A stretch of 47,004 nt of DNA. Source: Caballeronia sp. GTDB lineage: Bacteria > Pseudomonadota > Gammaproteobacteria > Burkholderiales > Burkholderiaceae. The stretch lies in assembly GCF_028292365.1 (NCBI RefSeq), contig NZ_JAQGMM010000552.1:1-47004 (forward strand), given 5' to 3'. The notes under the pieces were generated by a model. It was not told where the DNA came from and ran no database searches. It worked only from the letters and a program-made list of their open reading frames with translations. A program made the translations under genes and the position numbers. Shown here in pieces: positions 8,344 through 16,948 of this stretch; the first letter of the stretch is position 1; every line of letters starts with the position of its first letter.

Positions 8344-9195
8344 ATGACAAAAAAACTTATCACCAAAACGCTGATCGGGGTCGCGCTCGGCGCCGCACTC
8401 TCGGTGGTCTCGTTGAGCACGTTCGCCGGCACCGTGCTTGACAAGGTCCAGACGAGCAAGGAACTCGACGTTGCTGTGAGCGCAAAGTGGCCTCCGCATG
8501 CATTTTTGAATGACAACCACGAATTAGCGGGCTTCGATATTGATGTCGCGAACGACATTGCGAAGCGGTTGGGTGTTCAGGTCAAATTCGATACGCCGGA
8601 TTTCAACCTGGTGACTGGCGGTCACTGGCATGGCCGGTGGGATCTGGCGGTATTCTCCATCACGCCGACTATCGCGCGTGCTCGCGTGCTGGATTTTCCG
8701 GCTATTTATTACTACAGCTCCTATGTGTTTGTCGTCAACAAAGACTCCAAAGCTAAAACGCGTGAAGATCTGAAGAGCGTCACCTTTGGCGTGGAAGGAG
8801 GTACAACGGCGGATGATTATATGCATCAGGCATTGCAACTGGACGCACAGAGCCTCCCGCCTTTTAAATATCTGGACTTCCAACCCAAAACGGTTACCTA
8901 TAAGTCCTCGCTACTTCCTTTTGAGGATCTTCGCTTGGGCGACGGCGTCCGGCTGGGTGCAATTATCGCGGAGAAGCAAACGGCTGAGGATGCGCTAAAA
9001 CACGGGTATCCCGTACGGATCATTCCGAATGACATTGCGTTCCTGGAGCCCGTTGCAATCGTGTCGGACAAGGGCGATCCGGCATTCAACAAAAAAATTG
9101 CATCGATTATTGCGGACATGAAAAGTGATGGAACGCTTAAAAAAATCAGCGAGAAGTGGTACGGCGCCGACTACACCGAACCCAGCATGAAATAA
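8344..9195 (+). CDS. ABC transporter periplasmic amino-acid-binding protein (family 3)
   Basis: This is a 283-residue periplasmic solute receptor for polar amino acids or related compounds. A signal peptide covers about residues 1-28 (positively charged MTKK, hydrophobic core, cleavage near FAG). The mature part has the SBP_bac_3 bilobal fold, with GFDIDVANDIAKRLG near its start and a closing KKISEKWYGADY segment. The DLAVFSITPTIARARVLDF segment corresponds to the conserved hinge/ligand motif of the family. I chose the ATG at 8344 because GGAG precedes it and the signal peptide begins there. An upstream in-frame ATG adds 24 residues of no signal character. It is the first gene of an operon with an FAD oxidase, permease and ATPase, so its ligand is probably the oxidase substrate or its precursor. 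Confidence 0.87.
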   Translation: MTKKLITKTLIGVALGAALSVVSLSTFAGTVLDKVQTSKELDVAVSAKWPPHAFLNDNHELAGFDIDVANDIAKRLGVQVKFDTPDFNLVTGGHWHGRWDLAVFSITPTIARARVLDFPAIYYYSSYVFVVNKDSKAKTREDLKSVTFGVEGGTTADDYMHQALQLDAQSLPPFKYLDFQPKTVTYKSSLLPFEDLRLGDGVRLGAIIAEKQTAEDALKHGYPVRIIPNDIAFLEPVAIVSDKGDPAFNKKIASIIADMKSDGTLKKISEKWYGADYTEPSMK

Positions 9196-9234
9196 ATTCG
9201 CTGATTTTCCTGAATTGTCCAACTTAACCTGGCA

Positions 9235-9251
9235 GACGGGGTGTCCCCGTC
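9235..9251 (+). other. small intergenic stem-loop after binding-protein gene
   Basis: GACGGGG and CCCCGTC form a perfect 7-bp stem with a TGT loop, 39 bp after the binding-protein stop and just before the start of the oxidase. No T-run follows, so it is not a full terminator. Hairpins in this position often protect the upstream mRNA and favour binding-protein expression. That role is inferred here. Confidence 0.4.
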
Positions 9252-9259
9252 TACATAAC

Positions 9260-10579
9260 GTGTCTGAATATTCCAATAACTACTATCGCCAAACGGCTTC
9301 CGCTGATGCGCCCTATCCGCAACTAACTCGATCTGAAGAAGCAGATGTATGCATTGTGGGCGCCGGATTGGCAGGTTTGACGGCTGCCCTGGTTCTCGCC
9401 CGGGCAGGAAAGCAAGTTGTTCTGCTTGAGGCCGAGAGGATAGCCTGGGGTGCATCGGGAAGAAACGGCGGCGTTGTGAGTCCCGGTTACTCAACCAGCT
9501 TCAATAAAATTGCCAGCCGGACCGGCTACGATAACGCCAGGTTGCTCCATCTTCTGTCGATAGAAGGCGTCGAAATTGTCCGCAATAACATTGACTGCCT
9601 TGATATTCAGGAAGCCCACTTGCGTGACGGGGCGCTTCGGGTCAGCCGGTTTGAAAATTCGGTTGAAACACAGGAGCATATAAAATGGATGGAACAGACA
9701 TTCGACTATCCTCTCGAATATAAATCCAAAGAGGACGTCCAAGACCTGCTGGTTTCAGAAAAGTATTTCAACGGAATTTCTGACTCTCGTGCATTTCATT
9801 TTCATCCGCTGAACTACGCTATTGGCCTGGCAAACGAACTCATAAATCTCGGCAGCAAGATCTTCGAACGCTCGAGGGCAGTCAAGATAAGCCGGAAGAA
9901 CGGTACCGCCGTCATCGAAACCTTATCAGGTCTGGTACGAGCGAAGGATGTACTGATTACCTGTGGCGGATATACCGACCGGCTGGTTCCCAAACTGGCG
10001 AACAGCTATATCCCGATATCCACCTATATGGTGATAACCGAGTCGGCAAAGGAACTGATCAGTACGGCAATAAGATCCACCGCCTCGGTCGGCGACAGTC
10101 GGCGGTCCAGCGATTACTACCGCCTGGTCGATAACGGCGAGCGAATATTATGGGGTGGCATGATTACGACCCAACAGACTGAGCCGGCACGTTTGGGGAT
10201 TATGCTAAAAAAACGCATGATCGAAACTTACCCGCAACTCGCCAGTATCAATATAGAAAGATCCTGGTCCGGAAAAATGGCTTATGCAAAACACCTGATG
10301 CCGCAGATCGGCAAGCTGGATGAGGGTCTATGGTATTGCATGAGTTTCGGCGGTCACGGCATGAACACCACGGCCATCGGCGGGACGGTGATTGCCGAGG
10401 CGATCCTGCGCGCGTCAGACAGGTATAAGCTTTTCAGCCCCTTTGGGCTGGAATGGAACGGAGGGATTCTAGGCACCGGCGCCGTTCAGTTGACCTACTG
10501 GCATTACCAAATAAAAGACTTCATGCAAGAACGAAAATCCCAAAATCAAATCAAGATTGGAGTGACGCCGTGCCCTTGA
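9260..10579 (+). CDS. FAD-dependent amine/amino-acid oxidoreductase (DAO family, PuuB-like)
   Basis: This is a 439-residue flavoprotein of the D-amino-acid-oxidase (DAO) family. The dinucleotide-binding motif GAGLAG lies at 34-39, followed by the acidic end of the second strand (LLEAERIAWGASGRNGG). A C-terminal FAD-contacting motif sits in SFGGHGMNTTAIGG. The opening SEYSNNYYRQTAS resembles gamma-glutamylputrescine oxidase and related amine oxidases, so I place the start at the GTG at 9260. An in-frame TTG at 9215 would add 15 residues. No strong ribosome site precedes either, and a small hairpin lies just upstream. The enzyme would oxidise an amine or amino acid imported by the surrounding transporter, releasing ammonia or an aldehyde and H2O2. 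The exact substrate is unknown. Confidence 0.8.
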   Translation: MSEYSNNYYRQTASADAPYPQLTRSEEADVCIVGAGLAGLTAALVLARAGKQVVLLEAERIAWGASGRNGGVVSPGYSTSFNKIASRTGYDNARLLHLLSIEGVEIVRNNIDCLDIQEAHLRDGALRVSRFENSVETQEHIKWMEQTFDYPLEYKSKEDVQDLLVSEKYFNGISDSRAFHFHPLNYAIGLANELINLGSKIFERSRAVKISRKNGTAVIETLSGLVRAKDVLITCGGYTDRLVPKLANSYIPISTYMVITESAKELISTAIRSTASVGDSRRSSDYYRLVDNGERILWGGMITTQQTEPARLGIMLKKRMIETYPQLASINIERSWSGKMAYAKHLMPQIGKLDEGLWYCMSFGGHGMNTTAIGGTVIAEAILRASDRYKLFSPFGLEWNGGILGTGAVQLTYWHYQIKDFMQERKSQNQIKIGVTPCP

Positions 10580-11538
10580 CTAATCGAAGGAAGTACCGGA
10601 CATCAACCACACTCGGGGTTTTAATTGTTCTGCCCATTCTGATTGCGTTGTATTATTATTTTTGCTTTGTTGATAACGCCTGGTTAGCTGAATTTTTCTC
10701 GAGATCTCCAGCTGCTCAGGAGCACGGAAAGTTCTACGCATCCTTGTTCAAGTGGGCGCTGGGGATTGTGTTATTTGTAATCAATTATGTTTCGCTTGGG
10801 AAAATACAAAAGCGACTACAGATCATAATTACGTCCCTGGAATTATTTTTACTTCTAGCCCTGTTCATGGCGACCTTCCAGCTGAGCCTGCCGTTCATCG
10901 CGGCTAAGGTTGGTTATTTAATCACACAGGGCGCCTTCACTACTTTATATGTATCTGCTTTATCGATCGTTATCGCATTTTGCATCGCCCTGATTACTGC
11001 AATTGCCAGATTATCGTCAAATGGCGTAGCCGTCGGAATAGCGACCTTTTACACCTCATTTTTTCGAGGTATTCCGTTACTTATTCAAATTTTTATCCTG
11101 TACATGGGGCTGCCGCAGCTGGGCTTTGTCATCAATCCCATTCCGGCCGGTATCACCGCTTTGTCCTTGTGTTACGGCGCATACATGAGCGAGGTGTTCA
11201 GGGCGGGAATCCAAAGTATTCCCCACGGCCAATGGGAGGCCTCAAGAGCGCTCGGTTTGCATAAGAGCAAGATCATGCGCCTGGTCATTCTGCCTCAGGC
11301 TCTAAAAATCATCATTCCGCCAACCGGCAATCATTTTATTGCGATGCTGAAAGACAGTTCGCTTGTCTCGGTCGTTGGCGTATGGGAGTTGACGTACGTC
11401 GCGAGCACGGTAGGAAATCGTGATTTTCGTAATATGGAGATGTTGATTACGGCGGCGGCCATTTATTGGATCATGTCAATTGTCCTCGAAATCATCCAGG
11501 GCCGAATCGAGCGCAGCTACAGTCAAGCAACCCGCTAA
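10570..11538 (+). CDS. ABC transporter permease (polar amino acid type)
   Basis: This is a 322-residue inner-membrane permease. Four hydrophobic segments lie in the first about 140 residues, followed by the BPD_transp_1 domain. It has the EAA loop (GQWEASRALGLHKSKIMRLV) that docks the ATPase, as in HisM/GlnP relatives. The N-terminal extension with extra membrane helices makes it longer than the usual 220-240 residues of this family. I chose the GTG at 10570 because GGAG sits at ideal spacing and the start overlaps the oxidase stop by 10 bp, which suggests coupled translation. A reading from 10453 would lie wholly inside the oxidase gene. Only one permease is encoded, so it would act as a homodimer. 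Confidence 0.87.
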   Translation: MPLTNRRKYRTSTTLGVLIVLPILIALYYYFCFVDNAWLAEFFSRSPAAQEHGKFYASLFKWALGIVLFVINYVSLGKIQKRLQIIITSLELFLLLALFMATFQLSLPFIAAKVGYLITQGAFTTLYVSALSIVIAFCIALITAIARLSSNGVAVGIATFYTSFFRGIPLLIQIFILYMGLPQLGFVINPIPAGITALSLCYGAYMSEVFRAGIQSIPHGQWEASRALGLHKSKIMRLVILPQALKIIIPPTGNHFIAMLKDSSLVSVVGVWELTYVASTVGNRDFRNMEMLITAAAIYWIMSIVLEIIQGRIERSYSQATR

Positions 11539-11570
11539 GATCAGAAAAATTTCCTCTTGAGGAGACCTAG

Positions 11571-12320
11571 ATGCACGACGTCATAAAATATGCCATTACG
11601 CTCGAAAACGTTAATAAGTGGTATGGCAAGCATCATGTTTTGAAAGATATCAACCTCTCGATCAAAGACAAGGAAAAGGTAGTTATCTGCGGCCCGTCTG
11701 GATCGGGGAAGTCGACCATGATCCGATGCATCAACGGGCTTGAAGAACATCAGGAAGGAAAAATAGTGGTTGGCAACGTCGAACTGTGTGATGAACTCAA
11801 ATCCCTGGATCAGATCCGCGGTGACGCGGGAATGGTTTTTCAGTCCTTCAATTTATTCCCGCACATGACCGTGCTGGAAAACTGCACATTAGGTCCCATT
11901 CATGTCCGGGGCATGAAGAGAGCAAGGGCCGAGGAATTGGCTATGACTTTGATATCCCGGGTCAACATCCGGGACCAGGCCCATAAATATCCTGGTCAAC
12001 TGTCCGGCGGGCAACAACAGCGCGTGGCCATTGCCCGGGCGCTGTGCATGCAACCCAAGATCATGCTTTTTGACGAGCCAACTTCGGCGTTGGATCCGGA
12101 AATGGTAAAGGAAGTGCTGGATACCATGATCGAACTGACCGATCTTGGAATGACGATGATCTGCGTGACGCATGAGATGGGGTTTGCCAAACAAGTAGCG
12201 GATCGCGTTATTTTTATGGATAACGGTTCGATTATCGAGTCAGGGACCCCTGTTGAAATGTTTGAAGCGCCGCAGACCGATCGATTGAAGTTATTTCTCA
12301 GCCAGATACTTCACCATTGA
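11571..12320 (+). CDS. ABC transporter ATP-binding protein (GlnQ/HisP type)
   Basis: This is a 249-residue ATPase that powers the importer encoded by the preceding genes. Walker A is GPSGSGKST (41-49), the Q-loop is in [11 protein letters not shown], the signature LSGGQ is at 144-148, Walker B with catalytic Glu169 is in IMLFDEP, and the switch histidine is in CVTHEMGFA. The length and sequence are standard for polar-amino-acid importers. GAGGAG precedes the ATG at good spacing. It is the last gene of the operon starting at 8344. A weak 6-bp stem (GGCGGT/ACCGCC, about 12328-12354) follows, but there is no convincing terminator. Confidence 0.92.
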   Translation: MHDVIKYAITLENVNKWYGKHHVLKDINLSIKDKEKVVICGPSGSGKSTMIRCINGLEEHQEGKIVVGNVELCDELKSLDQIRGDAGMVFQSFNLFPHMTVLENCTLGPIHVRGMKRARAEELAMTLISRVNIRDQAHKYPGQLSGGQQQRVAIARALCMQPKIMLFDEPTSALDPEMVKEVLDTMIELTDLGMTMICVTHEMGFAKQVADRVIFMDNGSIIESGTPVEMFEAPQTDRLKLFLSQILHH

Positions 12321-12737
12321 CGACTAACGGCGGTCGCTGGCTTTCCATCACCGCCTCAGGCGCGGCACTGGAGTAACGAGTAACGCGCATCCGCGCACAG
12401 CTTGTCCGGCCGACTCCACCGGAGGACATGCTCGTCCGCCAGTGCGACGGCTGGCGTTGACGCCAACACATGCTGAGCGGCGTAAGCTTGTCTCAACCCG
12501 CGTAAAAGAGCAAAAATTGCACGACGGATTTTCCTGAAGCCCGCGTTTAACCACTCGACAGACACCTGCATCGAGCGTCTTTTCCATCTCCAGGGAACCG
12601 TTATGAAAGCACTAAAAGATCGGGCTTCATCCAGGACACTGGGTGCAACGCGGACCAAACTGGCGGTGGATCGAAGGCCACTGGGCTCGCTAATCAGCGC
12701 TCAGCTACGTTCACCTTCCAGGCGAAGCCAGACGCCC
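12321..12737. other. intergenic region without recognisable gene
   Basis: About 420 bp follow the ABC operon. Open frames exist on both strands but none has a ribosome site, family resemblance or conserved character that I can see. A plus-strand frame from ATG 12603 runs into the small lipoprotein frame at 12738. Its first 45 residues are basic and unlike a signal peptide, so I treat them as non-coding. Confidence 0.35.
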
Positions 12738-12890
12738 ATGCTTAAAACCCTGGTCGCCATTGTGTTTGCGGCCGCGGCACTTTCTGCGTGTGTCGTTTAT
12801 CCCACGCGGCCGGCTTATATCAGCGGGTGTGGGTGCGCGAACATCGGGCAGCGTACTGAAATCGCTTTAGCGTTTGTCGTGCGGGCTTGA
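12738..12890 (+). CDS. small lipoprotein, probably truncated
   Basis: This is a 50-residue product with a clear lipoprotein signal. A hydrophobic core is followed by the lipobox LSAC with the lipidated cysteine at residue 17, and a short VVYPTRPAY segment follows. Small Burkholderiaceae lipoproteins of this type usually continue with repeated Pro/Tyr-rich residues. Here the frame departs after residue 30 into CGCANIGQRTEIALAFVVRA and stops inside a hairpin, which suggests a frameshift or deletion. No strong ribosome site precedes the ATG. It lies between the amino-acid ABC operon and the convergent SMP-30 operon. The function is unknown. Confidence 0.4.
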   Translation: MLKTLVAIVFAAAALSACVVYPTRPAYISGCGCANIGQRTEIALAFVVRA

Positions 12891-12898
12891 ACCCGCAC
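12879..12898. terminator. hairpin at end of the SMP-30 operon
   Basis: GTGCGGG and CCCGCAC form a perfect 7-bp stem with a 6-nt loop, directly downstream of the minus-strand SMP-30 stop (12913). No T-tract follows on either strand, so if it terminates it may do so weakly or with Rho. Confidence 0.4.
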
Positions 12899-12912
12899 AG
12901 TCACCCTACCTC

Positions 12913-13815
12913 CTAACCGGCAAATCGCGGCTCGGGCAAGCCTTTTACGCCCAGCCCGGTGATTGCAAACAACCCACCCTTGTCGCGCTCCTTCTGCGGA
13001 ATGCCCCACATGGGCCGCCCCATCGTAGTGACAAACAAGATGTCCAGGTTCGGACCGCCGAACATCACGCTTGTCAGGTTGCGCACGGGAAACTCCACTA
13101 CACGATCAAGCTTGCCGTCCGGCGCAAATCGCAAGATCCGTGCGCCAAACACGAGTGCCGACCAAACATAACCCTCGGCGTCGACCGTTGCACCGTCGAA
13201 CGTCCCCGCCAAATCCTGCGCCGATGCAAACACCCGCCGGTTCGCGACCGCCCCGGTCTCGATGTCGTAGTCGTATGCGTACATCTTCCTGTCGTAGCTG
13301 TCGGTGAAATAGAGCGTGCGGTTGTCCGGGCTCCAGCAGGGTCCGTTCGAACAACTGATGCCACCGTCCAGACGCGTCACGGAGCCATCCGTATCCAGGC
13401 TGTACAACGCACCGCTACGGCTCGATGGCCGGCCGCGATCGGCTTCATAACGGTCGAAGTCATACGCCATCGTGCCCGCAATAAACCGCCCTCGCCGGTC
13501 CACCTTGCCGTCGTTAAAGCGCGTCTCAGGGTCGTCGCTTTCCGGGTCGGCAATGAGCTTGACCGTCTGCGCTTCGAAGTCGTAGAAATGCAGGCCGTTC
13601 GCAAGCGCAACCACCGCGCCGCCACGCTCGCGCAACGCCATCGAACCAATGTGGCGCGGGACGAAATAACGCCGAATGTCGCTGCCGTCGGCACGGCAAC
13701 TGCTGACCTCGGCAGCAGTGCTGTCGATCCAGTAAAGGCGCTGTTCCTTCACATCCCACAGCGGTCCTTCGCCTAGATGATTGTTGGCATCGACGATCAG
13801 ACGGGTTTCGATCAT
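12913..13815 (-). CDS. SMP-30/gluconolactonase family lactonase
   Basis: This is a 300-residue six-bladed beta-propeller of the SMP-30/regucalcin/gluconolactonase family, which opens sugar lactones to sugar acids using a divalent metal. The metal ligands known from SMP-30 are present: Glu16 (GEGPLW), Asn101 (FNDGKVD), Asn157 (SNGPCWS) and Asp207 (FDGATVDAEG). There is no signal peptide, so it is cytosolic. GGAG precedes the ATG. It is the last gene of a nine-gene operon and lies 15 bp after the CRYL1-like dehydrogenase. Together with the SDR at 21530 it would convert an aldose to its acid through a lactone. The sugar itself cannot be told from the sequence. Confidence 0.88.
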   Translation of the reverse strand: MIETRLIVDANNHLGEGPLWDVKEQRLYWIDSTAAEVSSCRADGSDIRRYFVPRHIGSMALRERGGAVVALANGLHFYDFEAQTVKLIADPESDDPETRFNDGKVDRRGRFIAGTMAYDFDRYEADRGRPSSRSGALYSLDTDGSVTRLDGGISCSNGPCWSPDNRTLYFTDSYDRKMYAYDYDIETGAVANRRVFASAQDLAGTFDGATVDAEGYVWSALVFGARILRFAPDGKLDRVVEFPVRNLTSVMFGGPNLDILFVTTMGRPMWGIPQKERDKGGLFAITGLGVKGLPEPRFAG

Positions 13816-13830
13816 TGCTGTCTCCGGTTA

Positions 13831-14790
13831 TCAACTGTTGTCATCATCGGACTTCAATGTTGCGCGGCGATGCGCGAGCAAAGCCATCAGCCGCCGGTCG
13901 CGCCAGCCGCTGCGGCTTTCTATTTCGTCGAGCGGCAACACTTCGCGGCGCTCGGCATCGAGTCTCGCGATGCTGTCTGGCGACCAGTCGAACGGCACGC
14001 TGTCCTGCGCGAACGAGCGGTACATTGCGCCATAACGCGCGGCATAATCTGTCACGCCGCCGGGCGCATTCAGGTCGATAGTTTCAAACGGCCCCATGAA
14101 CGACCAGCGCAGACCGAGGCCGTCGCGCATCACGGTGTCGAGATCGGCGGCGCTTGCGTAGCCTCGTGCGTATAGGCTCAACGCTTCGTCAAGCAGGACG
14201 CCTTGAAGGCGGTTCAGTAGAAAACCTGGAATCTCGCGTGCAACGGTCACGGGCTGCTGGCCCGCCTCTTCGTACAATGCACGCGCGCGGGCCAGCGTGT
14301 CCGGCGACGTCCACGGCGCACCGCATAGCTCGACCAGCGGCACGAGCGAAGGCGGATTCACAGGATGCGCGACAAAGCAACGAGCGCGGCCCGTCAGCGC
14401 TTCGGTGAAGGTGGACGCAGGCAGGCCGGACGTCGAACTGGCCAGCAATGTGTCGGGGCGCGTCAGCCTGTCCAGTTCCCCAAACAAGGTGCGCTTGACC
14501 TCCACGATCTCCGCAATGTTTTCCTGCACCAGGTCGACATCGCTTACCGCGTCCGCAAGTTGTTCACATGCCGTGACACGCGAGACGATTCGCTCCTCTG
14601 ACTCGTCGATCAGCCCATATCCGGCGAGATCCGAAACACTGCCGCGAATGGACGGAATCGCGCCGTCGAGCATTGCGCGGTCCGCGTCATGAAGCCTGAC
14701 CTCGAAACCCGCGCGCGCGAACACGATCGCCCACGCGCGGCCTATGCGTCCCGATCCAATCACTGCAATACGTCTGCTCAGTCTGCTCAT
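13831..14790 (-). CDS. 3-hydroxyacyl-CoA dehydrogenase family, L-gulonate 3-dehydrogenase/CRYL1-like
   Basis: This is a 319-residue NAD-dependent dehydrogenase. The Rossmann motif GSGRIG is at 12-17, followed by STSGLPAS, the catalytic AHPVNPP block and a C-terminal helical domain with GFLLNRLQ and MGPFETIDLN. These last blocks closely resemble lambda-crystallin/L-gulonate 3-dehydrogenase (CRYL1), which oxidises a 3-hydroxy acid to a 3-keto acid. L-carnitine dehydrogenase belongs to the same superfamily and is an alternative. I chose the ATG at 14790 because GGAG precedes it and the family starts there. A reading from 14826 would overlap the permease. Its product, a beta-keto acid, is the substrate class of the BKACE enzyme in the same operon. 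Confidence 0.82.
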   Translation of the reverse strand: MSRLSRRIAVIGSGRIGRAWAIVFARAGFEVRLHDADRAMLDGAIPSIRGSVSDLAGYGLIDESEERIVSRVTACEQLADAVSDVDLVQENIAEIVEVKRTLFGELDRLTRPDTLLASSTSGLPASTFTEALTGRARCFVAHPVNPPSLVPLVELCGAPWTSPDTLARARALYEEAGQQPVTVAREIPGFLLNRLQGVLLDEALSLYARGYASAADLDTVMRDGLGLRWSFMGPFETIDLNAPGGVTDYAARYGAMYRSFAQDSVPFDWSPDSIARLDAERREVLPLDEIESRSGWRDRRLMALLAHRRATLKSDDDNS

Positions 14791-14809
14791 CGTGCGGCTC
14801 CATCGACAA

Positions 14810-16909
14810 TCATGCTTTTTTATCACGCAACGTGATCACGGCAGCCAGTACAACGAGGCCGTTGATGATGTCGCGCACGGCGGGCGGCACGGTGGTACCG
14901 GCGAGTAGCGTGCCCAGCGCGGTCAGCAACAACGCGCCGCCGAATACACCAAGATAATGACCGCGGCCGCCGGTGATCAACGCACCGCCCACGACCACCA
15001 CTGCAATGGAAGGCAGCAAATAAGGGTCGCCCATGCCGAGGAAAGCCTGGCTGCTGAAGCCGGCAAGCAACAGGCCCACCACAGCCGAACACAAACCTGA
15101 GAGGCAATACACCGCGATCAAGGTTGCGCCCACACGCACGCCCGACAGCTTCGCCGCTACCGGCGAATTGCCGACCGCATAAACGCGTCGCCCAAAGGCC
15201 GTGCGATGCAGCAACAGCAATGCCAATACAAGGAACAGCGGTACGCACCACGCAGCGAGCGACAAGGGACCCACGCGCCCGTTTGTGAAATTGCTGATCA
15301 CGGAGGGCGCCCATCCCTGCGGCGATCCGTTGCAATAAATCAGCGTAATCCCCTGCAGCAAGCCGTTGGCAGCAAGCGTGACCACGATCGGCGGCAAGCC
15401 CAGCACGACGACCCCGACGCCGTTGAACACGCCTACCAGCAAGCCGGCGCATAGCACCAGCGGCACGGCCCACGCCGCGGCTTCGTTGACGCCATGCGTG
15501 AGCCCGGTCAGCAACACGCCCGACAGCGTGATAAGCCAGGGCACGGAAAGATCAAGTCCGCCAGTCAGGATCACAGCGCCTTGCCCAAGCCCTAACACGG
15601 CCAGGAACAAGGTCAGCGTCAGCAAGCTAGTGTAGAAGTTGGCGCTTGCGAGGACACCGGGACCATAGACCACGCCCGTGATCGCGATCACCGCGAAGAA
15701 CAGCAGATACGCCGGCACGACGTACTTTACCCATTCGCGATTGCGTTCGATCCAGTCGCTCAGAACGTGCCCCTTGAGCTCCGTATTTTCTATTGGACGG
15801 AAGTTCTCCACTTCGAACTTCACGCGCCGCGCGCCCGGGTCATTGCGTGCGCGTGTGCCGGTACGCCACGCCGTGAACCATCGTTCGGCGTAGCGTGCGC
15901 AATGATGCGCCGCCGACTGCTTGCCCACCGACGACCCGAGCACGGCCAGGATCAGGATCACGGCCTCCGCGATGGTCGTAAAAAACGCCGATACGTTGAG
16001 CACCAGCAGGATATTGACCGTGATCATCAGGGTCATCGCGGCGAACACCGTACCCACGCAACCGCCTCGTCCACCGCCTAGCCAGGTGCCGCCCAGCACG
16101 ACGGCCGTGAACATGGAGAGCAGCAACGGCCGGCCCACCAGCGGATCGGCGGAGCCGGTTTGCGCCGACACATACAAGCCTGCCGCCGCGTAGAACATGC
16201 CGGCGAGTGCATAGGTCGCTATCCGATAACCTCTGACAGGCATGCCGTTCGCATAAGCGCCATCGGGATCGCTGCCGAGCGCATACAGGCCTACGCCGAA
16301 GCGCGTACGTTTGACGAAGGTCCACACCAGCAGGGCGACGACCAGCACGGCCGCTGACATGGGGACTTTATCGGGCACGAGATCGGAGGTAATGAAAGCG
16401 CCGAACTGATCGCCAATGCTCCCGCCCGGTTTGTTCTGGATCAACAGCGTCAAGCCCTGCACCATGAACATGGTGGCGAGCGTGACCACGATCGACTGCA
16501 GTCGGAACCATGCGATCAACGCGCCATTAACGAGCCCAATGCCCCCGCCAATCGCGAGAATCAATGCAACCCCACCCCATTGTTCGAGCGGCGTGCCCTG
16601 CACGAAGCGCACCGCCAGCACGTTGGACAACGACACCACCGCGGAGGCCGACAGATCGAAACCGCCGCTCAGCACAACGATGGTCTGTCCGATCCCCGCA
16701 AGCGCGAGTGTCGTGCTGCTGGAGATCACAGAGCCGATGTCGTACAGCCCGACCGGTGTGGCTGACAACGACACCCACGCGATCATCATCGCGAGCAGTG
16801 CGCCGATCGCAATGATCAAGCCTCGATAATGATCCACCCGCGCCCGAAATCCGACGTGCGCACCGGGTCGCACGACCTCGCTATCCGGCGACGCTATTGC
16901 AATTTTCAT
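14810..16909 (-). CDS. sugar ABC transporter permease, tandem fusion of two RbsC-like units
   Basis: This is a 699-residue inner-membrane protein made of two complete BPD_transp_2 (RbsC/AraH-type) permease units. The first covers about 25-335 and the second about 395-699, joined by a hydrophilic linker with many Arg/Glu. Each half has the conserved substrate-path segment (GGFDLSASAVVSLSNVLA in the first, GGLDLSVPWLITLSGVLL in the second) and a late glycine-rich GGTWLGGGRGG / GGALITGGRG loop. Normal RbsC is about 320 residues and acts as a dimer, so this fusion would supply both subunits as one asymmetric chain. It lies between the ATPase and the CRYL1-like enzyme in one operon. The fusion is in frame across the whole length, so it is not an annotation artefact. 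Confidence 0.9.
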   Translation of the reverse strand: MKIAIASPDSEVVRPGAHVGFRARVDHYRGLIIAIGALLAMMIAWVSLSATPVGLYDIGSVISSSTTLALAGIGQTIVVLSGGFDLSASAVVSLSNVLAVRFVQGTPLEQWGGVALILAIGGGIGLVNGALIAWFRLQSIVVTLATMFMVQGLTLLIQNKPGGSIGDQFGAFITSDLVPDKVPMSAAVLVVALLVWTFVKRTRFGVGLYALGSDPDGAYANGMPVRGYRIATYALAGMFYAAAGLYVSAQTGSADPLVGRPLLLSMFTAVVLGGTWLGGGRGGCVGTVFAAMTLMITVNILLVLNVSAFFTTIAEAVILILAVLGSSVGKQSAAHHCARYAERWFTAWRTGTRARNDPGARRVKFEVENFRPIENTELKGHVLSDWIERNREWVKYVVPAYLLFFAVIAITGVVYGPGVLASANFYTSLLTLTLFLAVLGLGQGAVILTGGLDLSVPWLITLSGVLLTGLTHGVNEAAAWAVPLVLCAGLLVGVFNGVGVVVLGLPPIVVTLAANGLLQGITLIYCNGSPQGWAPSVISNFTNGRVGPLSLAAWCVPLFLVLALLLLHRTAFGRRVYAVGNSPVAAKLSGVRVGATLIAVYCLSGLCSAVVGLLLAGFSSQAFLGMGDPYLLPSIAVVVVGGALITGGRGHYLGVFGGALLLTALGTLLAGTTVPPAVRDIINGLVVLAAVITLRDKKA

Positions 16910-16948
16910 AGTCGACCTCTGATTGCCCGAACGATCTTCATACGCCCA

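Noticed and set aside
12348..12658. Two minus-strand frames after the amino-acid ABC operon
   Set aside because: No ribosome site, no recognisable motif, and composition like non-coding high-GC DNA.
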